Positions 44,158 through 52,759 of a stretch of 61,787 bases of DNA are shown piece by piece. The stretch covers positions 1 through 61,787 of the forward strand of contig CACIKV010000010.1 in the NCBI GenBank assembly GCA_902587325.1, read 5' to 3'. The position numbers and the translations under genes are program-made. The notes beneath the pieces are model-generated. The model saw only the letters and a list, made by a program, of their open reading frames with translations. It did not search any database and was not told the origin of the DNA. Source of the stretch: an uncultured Bacteroidota bacterium. GTDB lineage: Bacteria > Bacteroidota > Bacteroidia > Flavobacteriales > Flavobacteriaceae. How positions within the stretch are numbered: position 1 is the first letter of the stretch; each line of letters starts with the position of its first letter.

Positions 44158-45329
44158 TTGCTTTTTTTTATGTAATCTTTGATGATTTTTATTGTTGAGT
44201 AAATTTGATCATTTGTCAAAGATGGATAAAATGGAATAGAGATTGTTCTATCATAATATTTTTCACAATTTGGAAAATCTCCTCTTTTATATCCATAATT
44301 TTCACTGTAAAACTTTAATAAGTGAACTGGAATATAATGAATCATTGGTAAATAATTTTTTTCTCTCAAGAACTTAAAAAAATCATATCTGTCGAAAAAA
44401 TTATTTTTCTTTATTTGAAGAACATAGATATGAAAGTTACTGTCAACAAAATCAGATTCAAATGGTAAAATTAATTCATCAATATCTTTAAGTTCTTCAT
44501 TATATATATTTACAATCTCTCTTCTTCTCTTCTTAAATTTTTCCAATTTCTTTAATTGACTCAGGCCTAGAGCCGCCTGAAACTCATTCATTCGATAGTT
44601 ATAACCTAAACTTTCCATTTCATAAAACCATTCTCCAATTCTTTTTTTACTTGAAAACATTTCCTCCCTTCTATCTATGCCATGTTTCCTTAGAGACTGT
44701 AATTTTTTAAAAAGTTTTTTATCATTTGTTAATACAGCACCTCCCTCTCCAGTGGTAATATGCTTTACAGGATGAAAACTAAAAGTAGTCATATCAGCGT
44801 GAACACCATCCCCACAATAATGTGTTTTATCATTATATCTGTAGCATGAGCCTATTGAGTGAGAACCATCTTGAATTATCTTTAATTTATATTTATCTGC
44901 GATCCTTTTTATTTCAACAATGTCACATGGATGACCTCTAAAATCGATTGGCATTATTGCTTTAGTATTCTTGGTAATCTTCTCTTCAATTTTAGTTACA
45001 TCAATATTAAGTGTGTTTAAATCTATATCAACAAAAACAGGTTTTGCTTTTTGATATAAAATTGCATTTGATGTTGCACAAAAAGTCATTGGACATGTAA
45101 TTATTTCATCACCTTCTCCTATATCCAATGCTGCTAATGCAATATGTAGTGCAGCTGTACCACTAGAAACAGCAACTCCAAAATTTGCACCTGTGTAAGA
45201 TGCAAGTTCACTTCCAAAATCTTCACAGAGTTGACCTTGTGTAATAGAGTATCTTTTTAATGATTTAACTACACAATCAATGTCATTATTATCTAGATAA
45301 TGATATCCATATGGTATTTTATTTTTCAT
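44154..45329 (-). CDS. pseC: UDP-4-amino-4,6-dideoxy-N-acetyl-L-altrosamine transaminase
   Basis: The 391-residue DegT/DnrJ-type PLP aminotransferase opens PYGYHYLDNNDIDCVVKSL, typical of PseC. SSGTAALHIAL (55-65) binds the cofactor phosphate. TCPMTFCATSNAI, QDGSHSIGS and the Schiff-base lysine K189 in FHPVKHITTGEGG follow. It aminates C4 of the PseB/CapE product. It overlaps wzx by 4 bases and pseF by 4 bases. With no pseB beside it, its 4-keto substrate most likely comes from CapE (19177-20184) or from a pseB outside the window. Confidence 0.93.
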   Translation of the reverse strand: MKNKIPYGYHYLDNNDIDCVVKSLKRYSITQGQLCEDFGSELASYTGANFGVAVSSGTAALHIALAALDIGEGDEIITCPMTFCATSNAILYQKAKPVFVDIDLNTLNIDVTKIEEKITKNTKAIMPIDFRGHPCDIVEIKRIADKYKLKIIQDGSHSIGSCYRYNDKTHYCGDGVHADMTTFSFHPVKHITTGEGGAVLTNDKKLFKKLQSLRKHGIDRREEMFSSKKRIGEWFYEMESLGYNYRMNEFQAALGLSQLKKLEKFKKRRREIVNIYNEELKDIDELILPFESDFVDSNFHIYVLQIKKNNFFDRYDFFKFLREKNYLPMIHYIPVHLLKFYSENYGYKRGDFPNCEKYYDRTISIPFYPSLTNDQIYSTIKIIKDYIKKSK

Positions 45330-46786
45330 TTAAGATTCAATTTTGATTTTATAATATTAAGTAACTCTTTATCATGTTTAAGTACTAAATAATAATAGAT
45401 TGAAGATGTAATGATTAAAAATATAATATTTAAAAATATTGACTCTACTTTTAAAAACTTAAATATTATGAAAGAAATAATAATGATTGAGATTATTTTA
45501 CTATAATATTTTACTCTTTTGAACAATGTCAAAAATTTCAGATTAATTTGTTTCATTAAAATTTTAGTTATAATAAGTATTGATAAAGAACCCAAAACAG
45601 AATATAATATAAAAGAATAAAGATAGTTATCAAAATAGCTGCCAAAATAAAATGATACAACTGTGACTGATATTTCAGCAATCCTTCTTATTAAATTTAG
45701 TTCCTGTTTTTGAACTATGGCAGTTAATGATAAAATTGGAGTAGTAACAACTTCGAATAGTGATCTTATAGCAAGAATTTGAGCCAAAACACCTGCAATA
45801 ATCCATGAACTTCCAAAAACAAAAGAAAATAATTTATCTCCAAAAAATATTAATACTACAAAAATCAAAAATGTTGTAGAAAATATTCTTTCGTAAACTT
45901 CCTCTAAAACTTTTAAGTGAGTTTTAGAATGTATTGCCTGGGCAACTCTTGGACTAAATGCCTCAATTATAGAGCTCGTAAAAAAGACTGTTGGAACTGC
46001 AAGAACACTCATTGTTAGTGAGTAATTACCTAATAAACCTGAATCAAAAAAATTTAATACAAAAAAAACAATTAATAAGGCTGGTACTCGGCTTAATAAT
46101 TCACTAGGTAGTGAAAAAATTGGAAATTTCTTATACTTTGAAAGTACAGTAAAAATTTTTTCAATCTGAATATTAAAAAAAATATATTTTAAATTTTTAA
46201 TAGAAAAAAGTAAAAATAGGTTCTTTATTATTGAAGCTATTAATAAACTATATATTAATCCTCCTACATTGTTAAGTACTACAAGTCCATATCCAATTGA
46301 AAAGGATTTGTTAGAAATTACTTCAGATATTTTTGATTGTGCAATTTTTTTAAAATTTTTTATTCTGCTATTCCAATACCTCATAGTTTGAAAAAAACCA
46401 TGTAAAAAAATGAAAATCGGAATTAAAAAGATATAAGCCTCTAGATCTTCAATTTTAAAAAATAAAATAATTTTATTATAAAAAAATACTATTAATATTA
46501 AAACAAATAGAGAAAATAAAACTGATGAAAACAGACATGAAATTAAGATTGATGAAGCACTTTCATCTTTCTTTGGCAGCAGAATGGAACTGTGATATGC
46601 TAATGTTGAAAATACACCTAAAAATGCTACAATAGCGGAAAATGTATTAAAAAGTCCAAAATCACTTGGACTATAAATCCTTGTTATAACTGGTAACAAT
46701 AAAAGTCCTACCAATTGAGATATTAATGGTACTACTGAAAGCGTCAATACATCGTTTATAAAATGTTTTTTTGAAGAACTAGTCAT
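45326..46786 (-). CDS. wzx: Wzx-type oligosaccharide flippase
   Basis: The 486-residue integral membrane protein has about 12-14 hydrophobic segments. It begins with the family-typical LTLSVVPLISQLVGLLLLP followed by RIYSPSDFGLFNTFSAIV. A long loop with FSPRVAQAIHSKTHL sits mid-protein. It belongs to the MOP superfamily and would flip undecaprenyl-linked repeat units to the periplasm. It overlaps wzy by 8 bases and pseC by 4 bases. Its presence with wzy and a Wzz-like gene indicates the Wzy-dependent pathway rather than ABC export. Confidence 0.9.
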   Translation of the reverse strand: MTSSSKKHFINDVLTLSVVPLISQLVGLLLLPVITRIYSPSDFGLFNTFSAIVAFLGVFSTLAYHSSILLPKKDESASSILISCLFSSVLFSLFVLILIVFFYNKIILFFKIEDLEAYIFLIPIFIFLHGFFQTMRYWNSRIKNFKKIAQSKISEVISNKSFSIGYGLVVLNNVGGLIYSLLIASIIKNLFLLFSIKNLKYIFFNIQIEKIFTVLSKYKKFPIFSLPSELLSRVPALLIVFFVLNFFDSGLLGNYSLTMSVLAVPTVFFTSSIIEAFSPRVAQAIHSKTHLKVLEEVYERIFSTTFLIFVVLIFFGDKLFSFVFGSSWIIAGVLAQILAIRSLFEVVTTPILSLTAIVQKQELNLIRRIAEISVTVVSFYFGSYFDNYLYSFILYSVLGSLSILIITKILMKQINLKFLTLFKRVKYYSKIISIIIISFIIFKFLKVESIFLNIIFLIITSSIYYYLVLKHDKELLNIIKSKLNLK

Positions 46787-48005
46787 TGACTCTATTCATT
46801 TTTTTAATTGATAATGAGTATATAGCATAAAAAATAAATATACTAGTTGACCTAAATAAAGATCCATAATGCCATAAAGTTAAAATTGCTATTGAAACAG
46901 CTATTACATTGTATAAATTATTGTGGCCAGAATTATTCTTAAGATAATTATATATTGGATATAGCAGTAAAAGCATCAATGTTATAAAAGGAATAATTCC
47001 TAGGTTTGATAATAGAACTACAAATGCTGCCTCGGAAAAATATCCAATATTTGAAATGTTGGTTAAATTTTCATGTCCAAAAATGAAACTTATAATGTTT
47101 TGAATCGCTGTTGATGAACCAGTATTTAACATAGCTTGAAATTTAACACCAGTCGGATCTAATTGTGGCAAAACATACTCAAAAAGATTGAAATTTGAAT
47201 TAAAGAAAAATAAGATTACATAAATAAAACCAAATGAAAGAATTGTTCTTGCAATTAAATATTTAGTTGCAGAAAAATTTATAATAAGTAATCCAACAAA
47301 AAACGCAATTACATTAGCAAGAGATAAAGTTGTAATTAATGCAAATATTCCTAAAAATATTAACAACATGTTTAAAATTTTTGAAGATTTTTTTTCAAAA
47401 AAATCTCCAATTAAAAAAATTAAAGTAAATGTCAAAATATTAGCCGAATCATGATAACTACCAGTAATACCATGAGATCTTACAAGGTTACCAATTCTTG
47501 CCGGAACTATATCGGTTTCTGGAGGAGTAATTTTCATTAGATAATAATTTTTAATTTCAGCCCCAATTATTCCACCTGGAAAAAAATTACTTACAGTGAA
47601 ATCTAATAAACATGATAATGAAATAATTAATACTATAAATTTAACAGTATTACATATTGTTGATTTATTGACATTCAAAAAAATTAAAATTGAAAATGGA
47701 GCCACAAAAATCATTAAAAATTCTCTAATAGAACCAGTAGAAAATCCATTAATTAAACAGCTTGTAGTGAACCATATAATACCCGCTGCAAAATTAATTA
47801 AGATAATTTGATATAAATTATTTGTATTTCTTTCAAAAAATACAATAACAGGTTTAGAAAAAATTATTATTAAAATAAAAAGTATTATTGTGGATGAATA
47901 ATTTATTGATGAACTTGCATTGATATTTAAAGCAAATAGAATTAAAGATCTCAAGCTTGAAATAGTAAGAATTAAAACAGATATAATTTTTAAAATATTA
48001 TTCAT
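46779..48005 (-). CDS. wzy: Wzy-like O-antigen/polysaccharide polymerase
   Basis: The 408-residue protein has about ten to twelve membrane segments and a larger loop around residues 145-190 (VPARIGNLVRSHGITGSYHDSA). Another lies around 280-310 (LPQLDPTGVKFQAML). Conserved sequence is scarce, as usual for Wzy proteins, so the call rests on topology and on position next to wzx. RSHGITGSYHDSAN resembles the RxxGxxxxP/N-type loop seen in polymerases. It abuts the methyltransferase gene with no gap and overlaps wzx by 8 bases. Confidence 0.75.
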   Translation of the reverse strand: MNNILKIISVLILTISSLRSLILFALNINASSSINYSSTIILFILIIIFSKPVIVFFERNTNNLYQIILINFAAGIIWFTTSCLINGFSTGSIREFLMIFVAPFSILIFLNVNKSTICNTVKFIVLIISLSCLLDFTVSNFFPGGIIGAEIKNYYLMKITPPETDIVPARIGNLVRSHGITGSYHDSANILTFTLIFLIGDFFEKKSSKILNMLLIFLGIFALITTLSLANVIAFFVGLLIINFSATKYLIARTILSFGFIYVILFFFNSNFNLFEYVLPQLDPTGVKFQAMLNTGSSTAIQNIISFIFGHENLTNISNIGYFSEAAFVVLLSNLGIIPFITLMLLLLYPIYNYLKNNSGHNNLYNVIAVSIAILTLWHYGSLFRSTSIFIFYAIYSLSIKKMNRVND

Positions 48006-48908
48006 CTATTTACTTTTAAAAATTGCTCTCAAATAAACTCCAGTAGGATTTATATTGTGATGAATTGGCTGTTTTGAATTAAGTTCTAAATATGACGGAC
48101 CTAGGACATCCATTTTGACAATTTCAAAATTGTAATTTTTAAATAATTTTTCAAGTGATTTTCTTGTAAAAAAATGAATGTGTGGAGTATCGTCTATATC
48201 CCTATCCCAATAGTTAAATTCTGTATTAGGTACTTCGACAAAAATAAAACCCCCTTTATTAATATTATTTCTAAACCAATTTAGTGTTGATTTAATTTCT
48301 CTAACATGTTCTAGCCAATGACTAGTATGTATATAATCGTACTTAATTTTAGATTTAAAGGGGAAAAAATCTGAAACTTTATTAATTTTAGCTTCTTGAT
48401 AATAACTCCCCCAAACTTGACCAGCTTCAACTGTATGTAAATTTATTGTTTTTTCAGTGATTTTATCTCTAATATTCAAAATTGCCCAAGCCCCAGCTGC
48501 ACCGATATCTAAAAAATTTAAGTTATTAGACTTTAATTTTTTTATGATCTCAAGTGAAAATAAGCTTTGACTTAATCCTCTTAAGTTTTTTTTATATAGT
48601 TTTTTAAATTTTGGTACTGTAGAATCTCTTTTATTCCAATATTCTAAATTATAGTATTTAATCAATTTTTTTTCAGTCGGGATGGTATCAAGAATTCCAT
48701 ATCCACAATCAGTACACACATTTACAAATCCAGAAAAACCATATCTATTCCTAGAACTTATAGACTTTAATTTTATGAGTTTATTGGGAATGAAAAAATC
48801 AATCTTAATTAAAAAGAATTTTATTAATTTTTTAAGATTAAATTTATTAGTGTGAAAGTCATATCTAAATTTTTTAAAATTTTTGTTTCCGCAGATAGAA
48901 CATTTCAT
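48006..48908 (-). CDS. SAM-dependent methyltransferase with N-terminal zinc ribbon
   Basis: The 300-residue protein starts MKCSICGNKNF and has a later CTDCGYG, a split zinc-ribbon pair. A class I methyltransferase domain follows with LNFLDIGAAGAWAI (SAM motif), HTVEAGQVWG and HTSHWLEHVREIKS. It resembles the sugar methyltransferase at 32305-33258 in architecture but is clearly distinct in sequence. It overlaps the DUF115-like gene by 4 bases. It probably methylates a sugar of the repeat unit or its precursor. Confidence 0.8.
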   Translation of the reverse strand: MKCSICGNKNFKKFRYDFHTNKFNLKKLIKFFLIKIDFFIPNKLIKLKSISSRNRYGFSGFVNVCTDCGYGILDTIPTEKKLIKYYNLEYWNKRDSTVPKFKKLYKKNLRGLSQSLFSLEIIKKLKSNNLNFLDIGAAGAWAILNIRDKITEKTINLHTVEAGQVWGSYYQEAKINKVSDFFPFKSKIKYDYIHTSHWLEHVREIKSTLNWFRNNINKGGFIFVEVPNTEFNYWDRDIDDTPHIHFFTRKSLEKLFKNYNFEIVKMDVLGPSYLELNSKQPIHHNINPTGVYLRAIFKSK

Positions 48909-49846
48909 TGATTAAGTATTTTTTTAATATCAAATGATTTTAATTCAGTGTATATAGGACTTGAAAAATTTTTAGGTGTTACATTAAAAATTGAAACCCC
49001 TAAATTATCAGCAAATTCTTTTACTTTCTTATGAAAAATATAGTGACTATCATTACTTTTTCTGTTTTCAAAAAATAGTCCGTAATGTCTATTAAATTTT
49101 GAAACATGATTCATATATCCGATATCTTTATCACTAATTATTTTTCTTTTTTTAATAAATTCTTTTGCTTTCTTATTGAAAAGATTTATTGTAATGTCAC
49201 TAGATTCGGAAAAAGAGTCATAAAAATGATATAAATTAACTGGAGAATAGGTATAACCTGAGCCCAACATATATATTTCTTTAAAACCCATAGATATTGC
49301 AATTTGGATTGTAGTAACAATTGTACTTGGAAAAGTTTTAAATCTTTTATTTAATAAAGTATGTTCAATTTCATTCTCATTTGGATTTACTTTAAAATAA
49401 AAAGAATCATCAAATTTATTCCCAAATATTTTTTTTAAAATTTTTCGATTTTTATAATTAATAAAAAGATTTGGAATTTCTAAATCTAATACGTAATTGT
49501 AGAAAGAGTATGCCTTATCACAATCTTTTTTAATTATTTGTTGTGGAAAATTAATATTTTCATTGTTGTTAAAATAGTTATCTAGAAATACATAAGAATC
49601 TAAAAAACCTTTTTTAATTTGAGGATGTAAAAAACAAAAGCCAAAACCTATTTTAAATTCATTTTCAATTAAATCTAAATCAAAGTCTAAAAGAGATGCA
49701 CCTGTAGCAATTAAAAAACACCTGTCTTTTTTAAGTTTTAAATTTTTGTTCTTTGCTAATATTGATTTTGAATTAAAATCAAATATATCATAAGTTTTTA
49801 GATAGAAGTTTTTTAATTTTGAATAAAAACTTTTATTCATTTTCAA
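48905..49846 (-). CDS. DUF115-like protein, candidate nonulosonic acid transferase
   Basis: The 313-residue protein has CFLIATGASLLDFDLDLIE followed by KIGFGFCFLHP and YVFLDNYF. Later come TIVTTIQIAISMGFKEIYML, GSGYTYSP and KSNDSHYIFHKKVKEF. The 'GxSL...D' start and the 'GFKEIYLLG' strand resemble DUF115/motility accessory proteins and GT42-like sialyltransferases. The gene lies directly after the CMP-transferase/phosphatase fusion (14-base overlap), so a transferase of that CMP-acid is reasonable. The family is not certain. The start could also be the ATG two codons downstream. Confidence 0.5.
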   Translation of the reverse strand: MKMNKSFYSKLKNFYLKTYDIFDFNSKSILAKNKNLKLKKDRCFLIATGASLLDFDLDLIENEFKIGFGFCFLHPQIKKGFLDSYVFLDNYFNNNENINFPQQIIKKDCDKAYSFYNYVLDLEIPNLFINYKNRKILKKIFGNKFDDSFYFKVNPNENEIEHTLLNKRFKTFPSTIVTTIQIAISMGFKEIYMLGSGYTYSPVNLYHFYDSFSESSDITINLFNKKAKEFIKKRKIISDKDIGYMNHVSKFNRHYGLFFENRKSNDSHYIFHKKVKEFADNLGVSIFNVTPKNFSSPIYTELKSFDIKKILNQ

Positions 49847-50987
49847 GTAAATATTCTACATATTCACGTACTACACCATCACCTCCACTTTTACTAAGAA
49901 TATGGATGTTAGGAATTTGTTTTATGCTATCAATTGCATCATTGGGACATGCTTTAAATTTTAGTGCTGATAACAACTTTAAATCATTAACATCATCCCC
50001 AATAAATCCAATTGAATTAATATCTACATTATTGTCATTACAAAATTTATTAATTAATTGTAGTTTATCCTTAACACCTTGAAAAAGGAAATCTAACTTT
50101 AATTTTTTTGCTCTCTTTTCGACAATTTTAGTTTTTTCGCCAGTAATTATTCCAGTTTTAATACCTTTTTTGGAAAGTATTTCAAAAGCATAACCATCTC
50201 TAGTATTAAATTTTTTTGATTCGTCATTAGAATTAAAATAATACATACCTGAATCTGTTAATACTCCATCTACGTCACTAAATAAAAATTTAATTTTAGA
50301 GTTAAAAGTATTTTTAATACAATATTTCTTCATTAAAGTCTCGGCTATAATCCAATCATGAATTTCATCGACTTCAACTTTAGTAAATTCAGGCATGATA
50401 TAACTTCCAATCTTTCCTGAAATTCTATTCTCTGATTCTATAATATTTTTAATTGTAGATATATAAAAAGCACCATTCTCTAGCAATACTCCATCAAAAT
50501 CTTGTCTTCTTGGTCTTAATTTAAAATCATAATTAATTGGTTTTGAGTTTTTATTCCACAGGAACCTTTTAAATTCAACACAGCTAAAAATTGAATCTAA
50601 TTTATCCTGATTCATTTTTATCAAAGCTTTATCAAAATCCTCTGGCTGAGTGAATGGTGAAGTTACTTGAGTTAAAATAATCTTATCATTTGGATTATCT
50701 TTTTTTAAACTTAAGTATTCTAATAAAACGGATTCAGTTGTAGAGTCATCTTGAGCATTTTGTTCTGATCTTTCAAAATATTCTAACTTGGAAAAATTAA
50801 ATTCAGAAATAATATCTTTTACTTCATCAATATTTGAAGCTAAAACAATTTTATCAACCGATTTAGATTTTTCTAAAGAATTAATAACCCAATAAAAAAG
50901 CGGTTTTCCACAAAAAAGTTTTAAATTTTTTTGTGGAATTGACTTACTTCCGCTTCTAATTGGAACAAAGGCAATATTATTGCCCAT
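49833..50987 (-). CDS. neuA: CMP-nonulosonate cytidylyltransferase fused to KdsC-type HAD phosphatase
   Basis: The 384-residue protein has two domains. Residues 1-225 are a CMP-acid synthetase with VPIRSGSKSIPQKNLKLFCGK, QVTSPFTQPED and ENGAFYIS. Residues about 228-384 are a HAD phosphatase with LFSDVDGVLTDSG (nucleophile Asp), GIITGEKT and GFIGDDVNDLKLL. The HAD part is of the KDO-8-P/KDN-9-P phosphatase type. Mammalian CMAS has a similar layout. The fusion suggests an acid-9-phosphate is made first, dephosphorylated and then CMP-activated. It overlaps the synthase gene by 11 bases. Confidence 0.88.
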   Translation of the reverse strand: MGNNIAFVPIRSGSKSIPQKNLKLFCGKPLFYWVINSLEKSKSVDKIVLASNIDEVKDIISEFNFSKLEYFERSEQNAQDDSTTESVLLEYLSLKKDNPNDKIILTQVTSPFTQPEDFDKALIKMNQDKLDSIFSCVEFKRFLWNKNSKPINYDFKLRPRRQDFDGVLLENGAFYISTIKNIIESENRISGKIGSYIMPEFTKVEVDEIHDWIIAETLMKKYCIKNTFNSKIKFLFSDVDGVLTDSGMYYFNSNDESKKFNTRDGYAFEILSKKGIKTGIITGEKTKIVEKRAKKLKLDFLFQGVKDKLQLINKFCNDNNVDINSIGFIGDDVNDLKLLSALKFKACPNDAIDSIKQIPNIHILSKSGGDGVVREYVEYLLENE

Positions 50988-51864
50988 ATTTTTTTTGTTT
51001 AAGTTTATTTCTTTGAACCATTTCTATGTCTAAAATTTCTTTACTTTTTAAATTTAGTGATTCATAAGTTGCTATTAAATTTCGTGCTAATTTTCTCAAT
51101 CCTTCTGGCTCTAATGAAGCTGAGTGATCAGTCCCTTTCCATGTTCTATCCAGAGTAAAGTGTCTTTCAATATATGAAGCTCCAAGCGTATAAGCAGCAA
51201 CATCGATCGCTATACCTAGATGATGACCACTAAAACCAATTTCTTTTACTTTGTCACCATATTTTTCAATTAAGCCTGTAATCTCTAATAAACAAACATC
51301 TTGAAAAGGTACAGGATACCCAGACGTACAATTATAAATAACTAAATCTTTATTTCTTTCCCTTTCAAAAAATAGTTTAAACACTTCATCTAATTCATTT
51401 TTAGTTGTCATTCCTGTTGATATATGAATTTCTCCAAAATAATTCTCGCAAAGCCATTCTAGCATTGGATAATTATTATTACATGCTGAAGGGATTTTAA
51501 TTAATTTAGGACTTATTGATGTTATTTCTTTGGCAGAAATAATATCCCATACAGACGTAGAATATTCGATATCTAAGTCATTACAAAAGCTTTGAAGATC
51601 TTTATGTTGATCCAAATTAAATTCTAAAAATTCGCGGTGTTCACCATACGAATTACCATAAGAATTTATAGGGTTAGGATGTGGTGCATTATACTGTTCC
51701 TTAGTAAGTAATTCTTTGTTATTTCTTTTTTGAAATTTTGCTACATCTGCATTTGAATATATTTTAGCAACCTTGATTAGCTCTTTTGCAATTTCAATTT
51801 CTCCTTTGTGATTACAACCTATCTCTGCAATTAATTTTGGTGTTTTATAATTTATATTTTTCAT
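50977..51864 (-). CDS. neuB: NeuB-family nonulosonic acid synthase, NANS-like, without SAF domain
   Basis: The TIM-barrel synthase starts KTPKLIAEIGCNHKGEIEIA. It has AKFQKRNNKELL, STSVWDIISAKEI, ISTGMTTKNELDEVF and NCTSGYPVP. The phrase RTWKGTDHSASLEPEGLRKL closely resembles animal sialic acid-9-phosphate synthase. The chain ends just after IEMVQRNKLK, where other synthases continue into the SAF (antifreeze-like) domain. I start it at the ATG at 51862-51864 (295 residues), one base from the previous stop. A start at 51909 would overlap the reductase by 44 bases. The downstream phosphatase fusion supports a 9-phosphate product. Confidence 0.87.
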   Translation of the reverse strand: MKNINYKTPKLIAEIGCNHKGEIEIAKELIKVAKIYSNADVAKFQKRNNKELLTKEQYNAPHPNPINSYGNSYGEHREFLEFNLDQHKDLQSFCNDLDIEYSTSVWDIISAKEITSISPKLIKIPSACNNNYPMLEWLCENYFGEIHISTGMTTKNELDEVFKLFFERERNKDLVIYNCTSGYPVPFQDVCLLEITGLIEKYGDKVKEIGFSGHHLGIAIDVAAYTLGASYIERHFTLDRTWKGTDHSASLEPEGLRKLARNLIATYESLNLKSKEILDIEMVQRNKLKQKKYGQ

Positions 51865-51865
51865 T

Positions 51866-52759
51866 TTAAAATCCTTTATTATCTGCTTGATAAAAATTAT
51901 TATTTTCAAGCTGAATTATTTTTTCTATTGTTGAATTATCCAATTCTTTCGAGTTAATGTCATCCATTATATCATTAATATGACTTGCTTTCTTAACTCC
52001 AAAAATAACCCAATCAATTTTATTGTTAAATAATAAAAACTTTCTTGCTAAAGATGGCAAAGTTAAGTGTGGTATATTCTCCTTTATTACATTTAATCTA
52101 TTTAAAATTCCATCCAATCTAGTACCATCTAACCAACCGCTTCTATAATCAGATTTATGAAATTTGGTATTAGATTTAAGTTTTCCAGATAAAATCCCTG
52201 AGGCTAAGGGAGATCTTGCAAAAATTTCTTGATTTTTACCTGCATATTTATTAAAGTCTTTTAAATACAATAAATTACAATCAAGTTGAATTCCACTGAA
52301 TTTCGATATATCATGATAATTAAAGTCTTTAGCAACACTAATTCCATAATTATTTATCAAATTATCTGATTTAAGAAGTTCCATAAAATTTATTATTTCT
52401 TCAAAATCTTTTACTTCATTTCTGGGATTATGTAAAAAAATGTAATTTAATTTATCTACTCTCAATCTTTTTAAAGAATTTTCAAAAGATTTTTTTAAAT
52501 CATCTATACCAAATTTTTTAACTCCAAATGGAAGAGATCCAAACTTTGTATTAATATTGATATTTTTTACGCCCTGAAGGATTAAGCCCAAAGCACTTTC
52601 AGAGTATCCGTTACCATAATTAGGAGCAGTATCAAATGATTTTATGCCTAAATCCAAAGCGCGATTAACGCTTCTTTCATAATCCGATGGCATAACTGGA
52701 CCAAAATCACCACTTAATGGCCACACTCCTACTATAATCTTTGAAATTTTACTAATCAA
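51866..52759 (-). CDS. Aldo/keto reductase family protein
   Basis: The 297-residue TIM-barrel protein shows the aldo/keto reductase tetrad. This is D and Y in SFDTAPNYGNGYSESALG, K in INTKFGSLP and H in YIFLHNPRNE. Later regions include QLDCNLLYLKDF and FARSPLASGILSGKL. The ending WVIFGVKKASHIND carries the cofactor-site pattern. It is one base from the synthase gene and overlaps the radical SAM gene by 4 bases. It may reduce a sugar or keto intermediate in the same nonulosonic acid route. Substrate unknown. Confidence 0.85.
   Translation of the reverse strand: MISKISKIIVGVWPLSGDFGPVMPSDYERSVNRALDLGIKSFDTAPNYGNGYSESALGLILQGVKNININTKFGSLPFGVKKFGIDDLKKSFENSLKRLRVDKLNYIFLHNPRNEVKDFEEIINFMELLKSDNLINNYGISVAKDFNYHDISKFSGIQLDCNLLYLKDFNKYAGKNQEIFARSPLASGILSGKLKSNTKFHKSDYRSGWLDGTRLDGILNRLNVIKENIPHLTLPSLARKFLLFNNKIDWVIFGVKKASHINDIMDDINSKELDNSTIEKIIQLENNNFYQADNKGF

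Noticed and set aside
51865-51909. Longer N-terminus of the NANS-like synthase starting at 51909
   Set aside because: It overlaps the aldo/keto reductase by 44 bases and adds residues not seen in the family; the ATG at 51864 sits just before the first conserved strand.
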